DNA from: CAXCDZ01 sp963981525
GTDB lineage: Bacteria; Patescibacteriota; Microgenomatia; UBA1400; UBA12108
Reading direction: 5' to 3'
DNA length: 22,851 nucleotides
Assembly: GCA_963981525.1 (NCBI GenBank)
Contig: CAXCDZ010000008.1
Coordinates: forward strand, 1-22,851
A program made the translations under genes and the position numbers. Within the stretch, counting starts at the first letter, position 1; every line of letters starts with the position of its first letter. Positions 1 to 6,490 of this stretch are shown in pieces. The notes under the pieces are model-generated. The model saw nothing but the letters and a program-made list of their open reading frames with translations. It was not told the origin of the DNA and did no database searches.

Positions 1-29
1 TTACCCGAATGTCAAGATTGCATTGCCTA

Positions 30-44
30 CAAGGTCGGACCTTG
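30..44. repeat. Perfect short palindrome downstream of the NUDIX gene
   Basis: The sequence CAAGGTCGGACCTTG has two perfect 7-base arms around a single central G. It lies 3' of the NUDIX gene, which reads leftward and ends at 61. No T-tract follows on either strand, so a terminator is not evident. I see no gene in 1-60. The centre resembles the GGTC/GACC arms of the 62-bp repeats elsewhere in the window, but it is not a copy of them. Confidence 0.5.
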
Positions 45-60
45 AAGGAGGATGTCTAGG

Positions 61-474
61 TCAGTTGAGTAGTGTGAGAGTGCGGCGAGTGACATCGAGG
101 AGATTGTCTAGCTTGAGTGCGTCACTGAGCGAGAACCAGCGATATTCTTGGAGCTCCCTACCATCTAACTTAGGTTTTTGATCCCCCACTAGGTGACATT
201 CGCACTGAAGAGCAACTATGTGAGTTGGTTTGTAGAAATCCTTGCTATTTACGAACTCCACAACCTCGATCACGCGATCGTACGCTACATCTAGTTCAGT
301 TTCCTCTTTGACCTCGCGAATAAGAGCACTCTCAATTGTCTCACCCCAGCCAATATGCCCGCCCATCACAACCCATTTACCCGGCCATTTGTGTGACTTG
401 ACTAGGAAGACCTCTCCCTTATCGTTGCGGATGAATCCTCCGACGACTACCTTTGGGAATTGCTTTGTTGGCAT
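61..474 (-). CDS. NUDIX hydrolase
   Basis: This 137-aa protein is a single NUDIX domain, which hydrolyses nucleoside diphosphates linked to another moiety using Mg2+. The Nudix box is at residues 39-61: G39, five residues, E45, seven residues, then R53-E54-V-x-E57-E58. The usual Gly near the end of the box is Glu (EETEL). The substrate cannot be read from the sequence. The family is cytoplasmic, and members serve in pool sanitation or cofactor turnover. The start at 474 is supported by a TAAAAT hexamer exactly 6 nt upstream of the ATG, which predicts a leaderless transcript separate from the 68-aa gene 36 nt upstream. The length is normal for a stand-alone NUDIX enzyme. Confidence 0.93.
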   Translation of the reverse strand: MPTKQFPKVVVGGFIRNDKGEVFLVKSHKWPGKWVVMGGHIGWGETIESALIREVKEETELDVAYDRVIEVVEFVNSKDFYKPTHIVALQCECHLVGDQKPKLDGRELQEYRWFSLSDALKLDNLLDVTRRTLTLLN

Positions 475-480
475 GAGGAT

Positions 481-486
481 ATTTTA
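481..486 (-). promoter_or_regulatory. -10-like hexamer of NUDIX gene (predicted leaderless)
   Basis: On the minus strand TAAAAT is followed by ATCCTC (6 nt) and then the ATG at 474. A start site about 7 nt after a -10 box would fall on the A of ATG. No good -35 is visible. The hexamer is A-rich, so the evidence is mainly that the spacing repeats at many other genes here. Confidence 0.45.
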
Positions 487-510
487 CGCTTTTGCTAAAG
501 CAGAAGTGAG

Positions 511-717
511 TTATTTGTTTTTACAGGTGTACTTGCTGCGATAGTAGGAGTATTGGTTGTGGGGAATGTCTTGCTGGATGGCGTTGACCTCTACCTTGGT
601 AAATGTGTCGGTATTGCTGAGATAACAGTGACCCAGAAAAATGATCTTATCTCCAATTTTGTCAAAGTAGATCTCTCCTAGACGATTGTTGATGATGGCG
701 AAACACCAGTAACTCAT
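511..717 (-). CDS. 68-aa hypothetical protein
   Basis: I do not recognise this small protein with confidence. Its ATG overlaps the TGA of the ORF6N gene (ATGA at 714-717), so it is probably translated by coupling and shares that transcript. It starts MSYWCFAIINNRLGEIYF and has hydrophobic, beta-like stretches in its first half and a Tyr/Lys-rich basic tail. It has no signal peptide, no clear transmembrane span and no cysteine-pair metal motif. The tight overlap suggests a function linked to the ORF6N-PLD protein, or simply dense packing. It could be a CPR-specific conserved hypothetical protein. Confidence 0.65.
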   Translation of the reverse strand: MSYWCFAIINNRLGEIYFDKIGDKIIFLGHCYLSNTDTFTKVEVNAIQQDIPHNQYSYYRSKYTCKNK

Positions 718-1646
718 TTGTCAGATTTTCCTTGTAGTTTTTGTAGAATGATAATGGCCTGACTGTCGAAGCGAGTACAAGCAAACCATTTTTTACCTAA
801 ATCTTTGATGGAGGCGCCGAGATGATAAACATCTTGTTGGTCGATGATTAAAAATCGATCATGGGAGAGGGCAAATTGTTTGAGAATAATGGGTGGGTAT
901 TGGGAGTTAAACTTATCGAGATCGAGAGTTATTGCTTGGGTAATGGTCTTGCAGTAGATAATTGTCTTAACCTTGGGTTTGCGTTTGATAAATAGAGATA
1001 GAGTTCTCTCGTCGATGTAGTTATCTATAAGGATGATCTCTTGTTTGGCGGAACGAATAATCTTGGAAATGAACTCGTGAGCATCGAAAAACTGACCCTC
1101 AAAGAATAACTTGTGTTGAGGGAGAGTGTTGGCTCTAGAGAGTGCGTTGAAGACTTGATCGAATTTGTGATCTGTTGATAACTCAAGCTTGAGCTGCCTG
1201 GACTCTAACTTGTTGAGTTGGTGATAGATGGGAGCGCTTGTTAGGACATGATTGCGGAGAGAGACAAAGGTGGACATGATCTGAATGCTCATCTTGATTG
1301 CAATATCACTGCGGAGAACGGCGGAAAGCATGGCAACTCCTTGCTCGGTGAAGGCATAAGGATGATATGTTCGTCCACCTTTTTTGTTTGAGGTCACAAA
1401 TTGTGACCTCAATATAGTATTTGAGGTCGCAAATTGCGACCTCAAATCTTCGTGCTCTTTTTTGGCAAGCTGAAAGCAGAACTCCTTTGGAAATCTATCA
1501 ATGTTTCTCTTGACGGCTTGATTGAGAATTTTTGTTTCTGTTTGATAGAGAATCGCTAAATCCTCATCTAACATGACCTGGACGCCACGGATGGTGTGGA
1601 TCTTGCGACTAATATCTTGATCTGTGGGGATAAGTTGATTGGGCAT
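714..1646 (-). CDS. ORF6N-domain protein with C-terminal PLD-like domain
   Basis: The 310-aa protein has an N-terminal ORF6N DNA-binding domain (roughly residues 12-135), recognisable from IRGVQVMLDEDLAILYQTET, the RFPKEFCFQL segment and AFTEQGVAMLSAVLRSD. A linker (about 140-185) precedes a C-terminal phospholipase-D-like region containing HDRFLIID, an HxR(x)4D variant of HxK(x)4D at 262-269, followed by GASIKDLGKK. ORF6N domains are known from phages and from chromosomal genes of many bacteria; the biochemical role of this fusion is not established. Nuclease-like activity or a phage-type regulator or defence factor are possibilities. The motif LRSQF[AV]TSN occurs twice (68-76, 79-87) and is encoded by DNA palindromes. 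A TTGACT/TAGCAT promoter precedes it in the gap after the helicase gene. Confidence 0.88.
   Translation of the reverse strand: MPNQLIPTDQDISRKIHTIRGVQVMLDEDLAILYQTETKILNQAVKRNIDRFPKEFCFQLAKKEHEDLRSQFATSNTILRSQFVTSNKKGGRTYHPYAFTEQGVAMLSAVLRSDIAIKMSIQIMSTFVSLRNHVLTSAPIYHQLNKLESRQLKLELSTDHKFDQVFNALSRANTLPQHKLFFEGQFFDAHEFISKIIRSAKQEIILIDNYIDERTLSLFIKRKPKVKTIIYCKTITQAITLDLDKFNSQYPPIILKQFALSHDRFLIIDQQDVYHLGASIKDLGKKWFACTRFDSQAIIILQKLQGKSDK
1388..1412. repeat. Palindrome 1 inside ORF6N gene
   Basis: Two perfect 12-base arms (TTGAGGTCACAA and its complement) flank a single central A. On the minus strand it encodes part of the second LRSQFVTSN copy. Together with palindrome 2 it forms a pair with the same shape and one compensated base pair (A-T here, G-C there). 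Confidence 0.9.
1419..1447. repeat. Palindrome 2 inside ORF6N gene
   Basis: Two perfect 14-base arms (ATTTGAGGTCGCAA and its complement) flank a single central A. On the minus strand it encodes the first LRSQFATSN copy. It lies 6 bp from palindrome 1. Confidence 0.92.
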
Positions 1647-1652
1647 AGATCC

Positions 1653-1682
1653 ATGCTATACCCAAATGATATACGAAGTCAA
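1653..1682 (-). promoter_or_regulatory. Promoter of ORF6N gene (TTGACT - 18 nt - TAGCAT)
   Basis: On the minus strand TTGACT (1677-1682) is followed by an 18-nt spacer, TAGCAT (1653-1658), 6 nt and the ATG at 1646. The predicted start site is at the ATG. A hairpin (TGGGCATAG against CTATACCCA, one G-T mismatch, 1640-1664) spans the -10 and the start codon. Confidence 0.6.
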
Positions 1683-1692
1683 GGAGTTCGAA

Positions 1693-4600
1693 CTACTGAG
1701 TGGGGATACCACTCGGGTAACAGTGATCGCGGAAGTCGCAGTTGCCACAATGTTTGGAATCCGAGGTACGAGGGAACTCAAGCGCTCTTATCTTAGCCAT
1801 CGTGTCGCGAATGATGAGCTTGAGATCTTCTACCTCTTCCCTGGTGATCGCGACTGAGTATCGACCTGATTTGCCCTTGTCGGACGGCACACTAACAAAG
1901 TCGAGCTCTGCCTGATCAAAGGTCATGTTAGCGATCCTTTTTTCAAGATCAATCAAGAGCCTGTAGAAAACTAATTGTCGCTTGAGATCTCCCTGACTGT
2001 CACGGGTCTTCCCTTCTATCTGACCTTTGGTCTTACCCTTGCCTGTTTTGTAGTCGATGACTCTGATTGTGCGATCCTTCTCACTACTCCACTCGATGCG
2101 GTCAATCTTGCCTGTGAGGGTGACATCGTCGAGCTGAACCTTGAAGAATTTCTCTAAGTAAAGTGGGTTCTGGAAGTCAGGAGCAAAGAAGTCATAATAA
2201 GCGGAGAGGATCTTCTCGCCCTCTTTGTGCCTGAGTAGGTAATCCTGTTTGGTGAGCACCTCACGCTCTAGCGCGTGGGTGAACTCCATGAGAAGGTATC
2301 CTTTGGTTGGGAGCTCTTTGGTATCCAAAAGTGACTGATAAAAATGCTCGAGACTAGTGTGAACTGCTGTGCCAAAGGCGAGATGGGGCTTTTTGCTATG
2401 GGGAACCTTGAGCAGTTTGTCTAGCTTAAACTTGTAGGGACACTGAAGATAGAGATTGAGGGAGGTTGGGGAGAGTGCGAAGTCGTCTACTAGCTCCGCA
2501 AGAAACGCCCGCTCTTCTTGTGAATAATCGGGCTCAGGAGCTGTGGTAAGGAGGGTCTCGAGATGATCGTGTGCCTGTTCCTCGACCTGAGTTGTGTCGA
2601 GCTCAAGCAGGTCACCTCCCTCCCCTAGTTCTGCCACAAACATCGAGGGAATGGTCGCGCGCGAAGAGTTGTGATTGGTGTATTCTGTGGCATAGCTAAT
2701 TGTGAGGGAGCGACGAGCGCGAGTGGCTGCGACGTAGAAGAGACAGCGGTCTTCTTCGTTTTTGTCTTTTTCGTCCAGATTGGTGTTTTCTAGAATGGCG
2801 GAGGGGAGCTTGATCAATCTAACGATTCTCTTGTTGCCCCAGTGTTTGTCGACTGCGCGGTACAGATAGACATGATCCCACTCCATGCCTTTGGCGGAGT
2901 GAGCGGTGGTGAGGATTATGGCATTATCGCTCTTGCCGTAAGTGGGTTCAGGTAATCTGAGGTTGTTCTGTTCCATTAAGCCAAAGTTATCTAGGAAACC
3001 CGCGAGATTGAGAGTAGGACTCTGACGTGTCATTTTTTTGACTTCGTCAAAAAGAGCGTTAAGACGAGAAACGTGATGATGAGAGTCGGGCTGCCCGAGA
3101 GCCCAGGCAAGGTATCCTGATTCGTTGAGAATAAGCTCAAAAGTCTCGGGGAAAGTGTGGTGAGAATCTAGTCTACTAAAGCGAGTGAGGTTACTGAGTG
3201 TGGTGTCAATTGCGGGGCGAGTCTCGAGCGTAAGTGAGTCAAGAAGTTGAGAGTCTGAGATCGTGTCAAAAAGAGAGAGCTTACTACTAGCGGCCAGGCG
3301 CACAACACGGAGAATATCCAAGGGAGCAATCGCAAAGATGTCATGGTGGAGGAGAGTAAAGAGATCCTCGTCCTCCTGATTGTGACGGAGAGAGTCAATG
3401 ACGCGAAATAGTCGGACGAGATTCTGGATAGTGAGATCGTGGATAGCGTTGGCGCCTCTGCTAATTGAGTAGTCGATGTCGTACCTGGCGAGCGCGTCGG
3501 CAATGACACTAGCCTCTTTGTTAGTGCGATAGATGACTGCGATATCACTAGGAGAGATACCGGTCGCAATTTTCTCTTGAATATCTTGGGCCAGGAAGAT
3601 CAGTTCTGCTGTACCACTACCGAGGGAGGCAAGGCGCAGGGGCTCGCTCTCTTTGAGTTGTGAAACCAGATGCGACTCCAGGCCAGGCACGACGTCGTTG
3701 ATCCTGAGCTGGTTGTGAGAAATAAGAGAGTCGGCAGAGTCGAGGATGTGCTGACCGCTACGATAGTTGCTGGTGAGAGTGATGACGAGCGCGCGGGGGA
3801 AGTTTTTGACGAAACTGAGCTGGTTCTCGATCGAGGCTCCGGAAAATCTGTAAACACATTGATCGGGATCGCCGACTACAAAAATATTGGCTTCTTGACC
3901 CCAAAAACTAGCAAGGAGGAGAAGGAGCTCGTTCTGGGCCGTGTTGGTGTCCTGATACTCATCAACTAGCAAGTACTGGAAGCGTTCCTGGAGTGAGAGG
4001 AGGAAGTCGGGATGAGTGCGTAGAGCAACTACTGTAGAGTTGATCATGTCGTCATAGTCAAAGCGATGTGAGCGCGCTAGCTCCTGCTGATAAGCGCGGT
4101 AAAGAGTGAGGAGTTCCCTGTTTTTGCCGAGTTCTCTCGTGCGCGAGTTGCGCTCGGTTTTGGTCATAGTATCCGAGTCATCTTCTTCTAAATTGTCCCT
4201 TTCCTGATCAAGCAAACTGGAGAACTCATCAATACTAATCCCCTCTCGCTTGAGGTCAGAGAGCGCGTTAATGATCGCGCTGGTGTAGTGATGAGGTGCG
4301 CCGACTGGACGAATAAGGGCGAGATCTGAGTCATCGATGAGCTTGTGAATGAGCTGGAGACGCTCTAGATCAGAAAGAGGCTCTGCAGAAGGATCGAGAG
4401 AGAAAAAGTCGGGACTATTCCTGATAATCTCATCACAAAAACTATGAAAGGTGCTGATGTTGATGTGGTAGGCGGGAGTACCGATCAAGCTAACGAGTCT
4501 TTCTCGCATGGCGCGTGCTCCTGAGTCGGTAAAGGTGAGGGCGAGAATGTTGTCTGGATTGGTGTCGGTCTTGTCCAGGATGTTGGCAATGCGAAGGGCG

Positions 4601-4719
4601 ATGGTCTGGGTCTTGCCAGTACCGGGACCAGCAACGACCATGACTGGGCCGTCGATCTGATCGACGGCAGTTTTTTGTTCCTTATTGAGTTGATCGTAAG
4701 CTTGTTTGAAATTTGTCAT
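1693..4719 (-). CDS. UvrD/PcrA-type helicase fused to RecB/AddB-type PD-(D/E)XK nuclease
   Basis: This 1008-aa protein is a superfamily 1A DNA helicase with a C-terminal nuclease, expected to unwind and cut DNA during repair or recombination in the cytoplasm. Helicase motifs are visible in order: Walker A GPGTGKT (31-37), Walker B DEYQDTN (253-259), GDPDQ (283-287), SNYRSG (317-322), TTAHSAKGMEWD and VAATRARR. The C-terminal part begins near LSPTSLNLYLQCPYKF and contains GKIDRIE and VIDYKTGKGK, the Asp...DYK catalytic core of RecB-like nucleases. The Cys in QCPYKF plus the terminal C-x2-C-x5-C match the four-cysteine iron-sulfur clasp of AddB-like nucleases. No AddA/RecC partner is encoded nearby. 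The rmuC gene lies 33 bp upstream. The start is supported by TATACT 6 nt before the ATG. Confidence 0.93.
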   Translation of the reverse strand: MTNFKQAYDQLNKEQKTAVDQIDGPVMVVAGPGTGKTQTIALRIANILDKTDTNPDNILALTFTDSGARAMRERLVSLIGTPAYHINISTFHSFCDEIIRNSPDFFSLDPSAEPLSDLERLQLIHKLIDDSDLALIRPVGAPHHYTSAIINALSDLKREGISIDEFSSLLDQERDNLEEDDSDTMTKTERNSRTRELGKNRELLTLYRAYQQELARSHRFDYDDMINSTVVALRTHPDFLLSLQERFQYLLVDEYQDTNTAQNELLLLLASFWGQEANIFVVGDPDQCVYRFSGASIENQLSFVKNFPRALVITLTSNYRSGQHILDSADSLISHNQLRINDVVPGLESHLVSQLKESEPLRLASLGSGTAELIFLAQDIQEKIATGISPSDIAVIYRTNKEASVIADALARYDIDYSISRGANAIHDLTIQNLVRLFRVIDSLRHNQEDEDLFTLLHHDIFAIAPLDILRVVRLAASSKLSLFDTISDSQLLDSLTLETRPAIDTTLSNLTRFSRLDSHHTFPETFELILNESGYLAWALGQPDSHHHVSRLNALFDEVKKMTRQSPTLNLAGFLDNFGLMEQNNLRLPEPTYGKSDNAIILTTAHSAKGMEWDHVYLYRAVDKHWGNKRIVRLIKLPSAILENTNLDEKDKNEEDRCLFYVAATRARRSLTISYATEYTNHNSSRATIPSMFVAELGEGGDLLELDTTQVEEQAHDHLETLLTTAPEPDYSQEERAFLAELVDDFALSPTSLNLYLQCPYKFKLDKLLKVPHSKKPHLAFGTAVHTSLEHFYQSLLDTKELPTKGYLLMEFTHALEREVLTKQDYLLRHKEGEKILSAYYDFFAPDFQNPLYLEKFFKVQLDDVTLTGKIDRIEWSSEKDRTIRVIDYKTGKGKTKGQIEGKTRDSQGDLKRQLVFYRLLIDLEKRIANMTFDQAELDFVSVPSDKGKSGRYSVAITREEVEDLKLIIRDTMAKIRALEFPRTSDSKHCGNCDFRDHCYPSGIPTQ

Positions 4720-4725
4720 ACTAAT

Positions 4726-4731
4726 AGTATA
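4726..4731 (-). promoter_or_regulatory. -10-like hexamer of helicase-nuclease gene (predicted leaderless)
   Basis: TATACT on the minus strand, then ATTAGT (6 nt), then the ATG at 4719. No convincing -35 is seen. A 12-bp palindrome lies immediately upstream at 4733-4744. Confidence 0.6.
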
Positions 4732-4732
4732 G

Positions 4733-4744
4733 TGATTCGAATCA
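4733..4744. promoter_or_regulatory. Perfect 12-bp palindrome upstream of helicase -10 (possible operator)
   Basis: TGATTCGAATCA is perfectly self-complementary and falls in the spacer just upstream of the TATACT hexamer, where a dimeric repressor could block polymerase. No second copy was noticed in the window. Its operator role is inference. Confidence 0.35.
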
Positions 4745-4752
4745 TTAGATTA

Positions 4753-5703
4753 TTAAGTTAGTTTGTTTTTGTCTGGAAGAGTGGAGTCAGGAAGAGAGTG
4801 GGTGGTGTCTAGCTTGTGGCCAATACTAGTGATGTTTTTTTCTAGTTCTGAGAACTTGTTGGTGGCGTTGTTGAGATGGGAGCCCAGAGTGGAGAGTGTA
4901 GTCTCCGTGGCCTCGTAATCCTTACTGATGGCGCGCATAAGCTGGAAGACCTCCTTAGCCTTAGTCTCTATTTTGCGACCCTCAAATGAGAGGAGGATGG
5001 TCTGAAGCGAGGCGTAGAGGGTGTTGGGCGAGACTGGGTATACCCGACGAGTGCGAGCATACTCCATAAGTTCGTCAGCGCTAGCAATCTCGTAAAAAAC
5101 TGATTCGGAGGGAATATACATGAGAGCGAAGTCGAGAGTGTTCTCGGCAGGCAAGATATATTTGCCACTGATCGCGCGAACGTGCGATTTGATGTCACGG
5201 AAGAAGGCGCGCTTGAGTGGAGGTTGATCTGAAGTATTAGCTCCTCTCATTTTCTGAAAGTTTTCCATGGGGAATTTGGAGTCGATGGGGAGAAGTCCAG
5301 CATCAGTCTTAATCACCAAGTCGACTTTTTCGCCTGACTTGAAACTATGTTGGAGTGAGAAAGAGCTCGTGGGAAACATCTGAGCCACAAGATCCTTGAG
5401 CACCATCTCACCAATATTACCTCTGAGCTTGGGGGAACGGAGGAATTGGTGGAGCTCCTGCATAGAGCGACTCACCTCCGAGAAGGCGCCGGCCTCTTTT
5501 TTTAGGTCGGCAATGACTTGGGTAGCGTGAATTAGTCTATCTTGGATATCGTGATTGTTCTGGGTGAGAGAACTGTTGACCGAGTTCTTGGTGGAGTCGA
5601 TCGAGTCCCTGAGAAGATGGAGATCTTGCTTGAACATGTAATATAGCAAGAAAAATCCGATGATCATAAGCCCTGCAATGACTAGAAGCGTGAGTGAATC
5701 CAT
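4753..5703 (-). CDS. rmuC: RmuC-family DNA recombination protein
   Basis: The 316-aa protein has an N-terminal membrane-spanning or hydrophobic segment (about residues 3-22), a coiled-coil-like stretch (about 25-75) and the conserved RmuC nuclease-like core: LRGNIGEMVLKDLV, LLPIDSKFPMENFQ, and the FALMYIPSESVFYEI segment. RmuC limits inversions and rearrangements between short inverted repeats in E. coli, which is notable in a genome this rich in palindromes. It lies 33 bp upstream of the helicase-nuclease gene on the same strand, suggesting a repair/recombination unit. I chose ATG at 5703 because TAGAAT ends exactly 6 nt before it; an in-frame GTG at 5709 is the alternative. It is shorter than E. 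coli RmuC (475 aa), as the coiled coil is reduced. Confidence 0.92.
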   Translation of the reverse strand: MDSLTLLVIAGLMIIGFFLLYYMFKQDLHLLRDSIDSTKNSVNSSLTQNNHDIQDRLIHATQVIADLKKEAGAFSEVSRSMQELHQFLRSPKLRGNIGEMVLKDLVAQMFPTSSFSLQHSFKSGEKVDLVIKTDAGLLPIDSKFPMENFQKMRGANTSDQPPLKRAFFRDIKSHVRAISGKYILPAENTLDFALMYIPSESVFYEIASADELMEYARTRRVYPVSPNTLYASLQTILLSFEGRKIETKAKEVFQLMRAISKDYEATETTLSTLGSHLNNATNKFSELEKNITSIGHKLDTTHSLPDSTLPDKNKLT

Positions 5704-5709
5704 AATCAC

Positions 5710-5715
5710 ATTCTA
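5710..5715 (-). promoter_or_regulatory. -10-like hexamer of rmuC (predicted leaderless)
   Basis: TAGAAT on the minus strand, then GTGATT (6 nt), then the ATG at 5703. No clear -35 was found. Confidence 0.5.
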
Positions 5716-5739
5716 TCACCATGTATACTCGTTAATAAT

Positions 5740-5767
5740 CCCCCTTCGCCCTTTGGGCTACGGAGGG
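5740..5767. repeat. Hairpin repeat with TTTGGGCTAC core
   Basis: In the divergent rmuC/107-aa gap, CCCTTCGCCC pairs with GGGC plus GGAGGG across a TTT loop: 4 inner and 6 outer pairs (one G-T), with TAC bulged on the right. The core CTTTGGGCTAC recurs inside the 62-bp element at 14262. A degenerate relative with CTTCGC...GCTACG spacing lies at 17918-17941. Confidence 0.6.
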
Positions 5768-5796
5768 ACTGCACATATTTTTATAAATAGAAAAGA

Positions 5797-6120
5797 GTGT
5801 TTGTGAAATGGATTCTAAGGATACTATCTCTGGTGCTGTGCTGGGGAAGTGTGGTGGCAATTATCATGTATGTGGATCCTGATAAAGTGCGTGATGTTGG
5901 CATTGCGGGACTGTATCTACCGATTGTTGCGAGCATAGGTATCTCTAGTTGGTACAGCATGCTGCTAGCGACTAAGTCCATCAAGTACGCGAGTGCGCTC
6001 ACCCTAATCGTGTTAGCAGCACTGATCATGATGATTTTCCAGGTAATGAATGTGCTGATTGCGGTTGCCCTGATAGGAATGCTGGTGTTTTTAGGCTTGA
6101 CTTTCTTTGGGCAAAGTTGA
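5797..6120 (+). CDS. Small integral membrane protein (107 aa)
   Basis: The protein is almost wholly hydrophobic, with about three or four transmembrane segments (near residues 5-25, 36-57, 64-82 and 84-104) and no catalytic motif. It resembles, in length and topology, small membrane proteins I associate with CPR genomes, but I cannot assign a function. GTG at 5797 is the likeliest start; a second in-frame GTG follows at 5803. TATAAA at 5782-5787 may be its -10 box, which would leave a leader of only a few bases. It ends 12 bp before the TrpR-like gene. Confidence 0.75.
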   Translation: MFVKWILRILSLVLCWGSVVAIIMYVDPDKVRDVGIAGLYLPIVASIGISSWYSMLLATKSIKYASALTLIVLAALIMMIFQVMNVLIAVALIGMLVFLGLTFFGQS

Positions 6121-6126
6121 TATTGT
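6097..6126 (+). promoter_or_regulatory. Promoter of TrpR-like gene (TTGACT - 18 nt - TATTGT)
   Basis: TTGACT (6097-6102) lies inside the 3' end of the preceding gene, followed by an 18-nt spacer, TATTGT (6121-6126), 6 nt and the ATG at 6133. The same -35, spacer and start spacing occur at the ORF6N promoter, which strengthens both calls. Confidence 0.6.
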
Positions 6127-6132
6127 AGAGAC

Positions 6133-6486
6133 ATGGTAAATAAAATGAGTAAAAGTATTGAGAATCAGGTATACAAAATACTCTACCAAGTAATGGCTGA
6201 CATGAAGAGTGAAGAAGAGATGGAAATCCTTCTTAAATCTTTGCTAACTGAAAGTGAGTTATTGGCAGTATCGAAGCGTTTGGCAATTGCAGTTTTCTTG
6301 GATAAGGGACAGAGTTATGACAGGATCAAGGATATTCTCAAGGTAAGCTCGGCGACGATTGCCTCAGTATCTGAATCGATGGGAGAGCAAGGGATCCAAA
6401 AAGCAATCCTGAAGGTCAAGGCAGAGGAGTGGGCGGATATGTGGAGTATCAAGATCTCCAGGGCGCTTGAAAAGCTGTTAAAATAA
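6133..6486 (+). CDS. TrpR/YerC-YecD family DNA-binding protein
   Basis: The 117-aa protein matches the TrpR-like helical fold: a run of helices including ESELLAVSKRLAIAVFLDKG, followed by the helix-turn-helix at about residues 61-83 (SYDRIKDILKVSSATIASVS). In TrpR this element binds an operator as a dimer in a ligand-dependent way. YerC/YecD relatives are uncharacterised or act in other regulons, and no tryptophan genes are nearby, so a tryptophan role should not be assumed. It is 4 bp upstream of metG, suggesting cotranscription. An alternative in-frame ATG at 6145 would remove four residues; the 6-nt spacing to TATTGT favours 6133. Confidence 0.88.
   Translation: MVNKMSKSIENQVYKILYQVMADMKSEEEMEILLKSLLTESELLAVSKRLAIAVFLDKGQSYDRIKDILKVSSATIASVSESMGEQGIQKAILKVKAEEWADMWSIKISRALEKLLK
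6479..6484 (+). promoter_or_regulatory. -10-like hexamer before metG
   Basis: TAAAAT overlaps the stop codon of the TrpR-like gene and is followed by AAAGGA (6 nt) and the metG ATG. AAAGGA is also an acceptable ribosome-binding site, so metG may be both cotranscribed and able to start its own leaderless message. No -35 is visible. Confidence 0.3.
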
Positions 6487-6490
6487 AGGA

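Noticed and set aside
488..501. Terminator hairpin between the 68-aa gene and the NUDIX gene (GCTTT-TGCT-AAAGC)
   Set aside because: Only a 5-bp stem and no T-run in the direction of transcription.
3168..3969. Several open frames opposite to or out of phase with the helicase gene (133, 85 and 99 aa)
   Set aside because: They overlap conserved helicase motifs entirely, have low-complexity Ser/Thr/Leu composition and resemble no family; they are frame shadows.
5704..5709. GTG start for rmuC at 5709
   Set aside because: ATG 5703 lies exactly 6 nt after TAGAAT like other genes here; the difference is only two residues.
6133..6486. Tryptophan repressor controlling tryptophan genes
   Set aside because: Only the TrpR-like fold is supported; no tryptophan biosynthesis gene or trp operator is visible.
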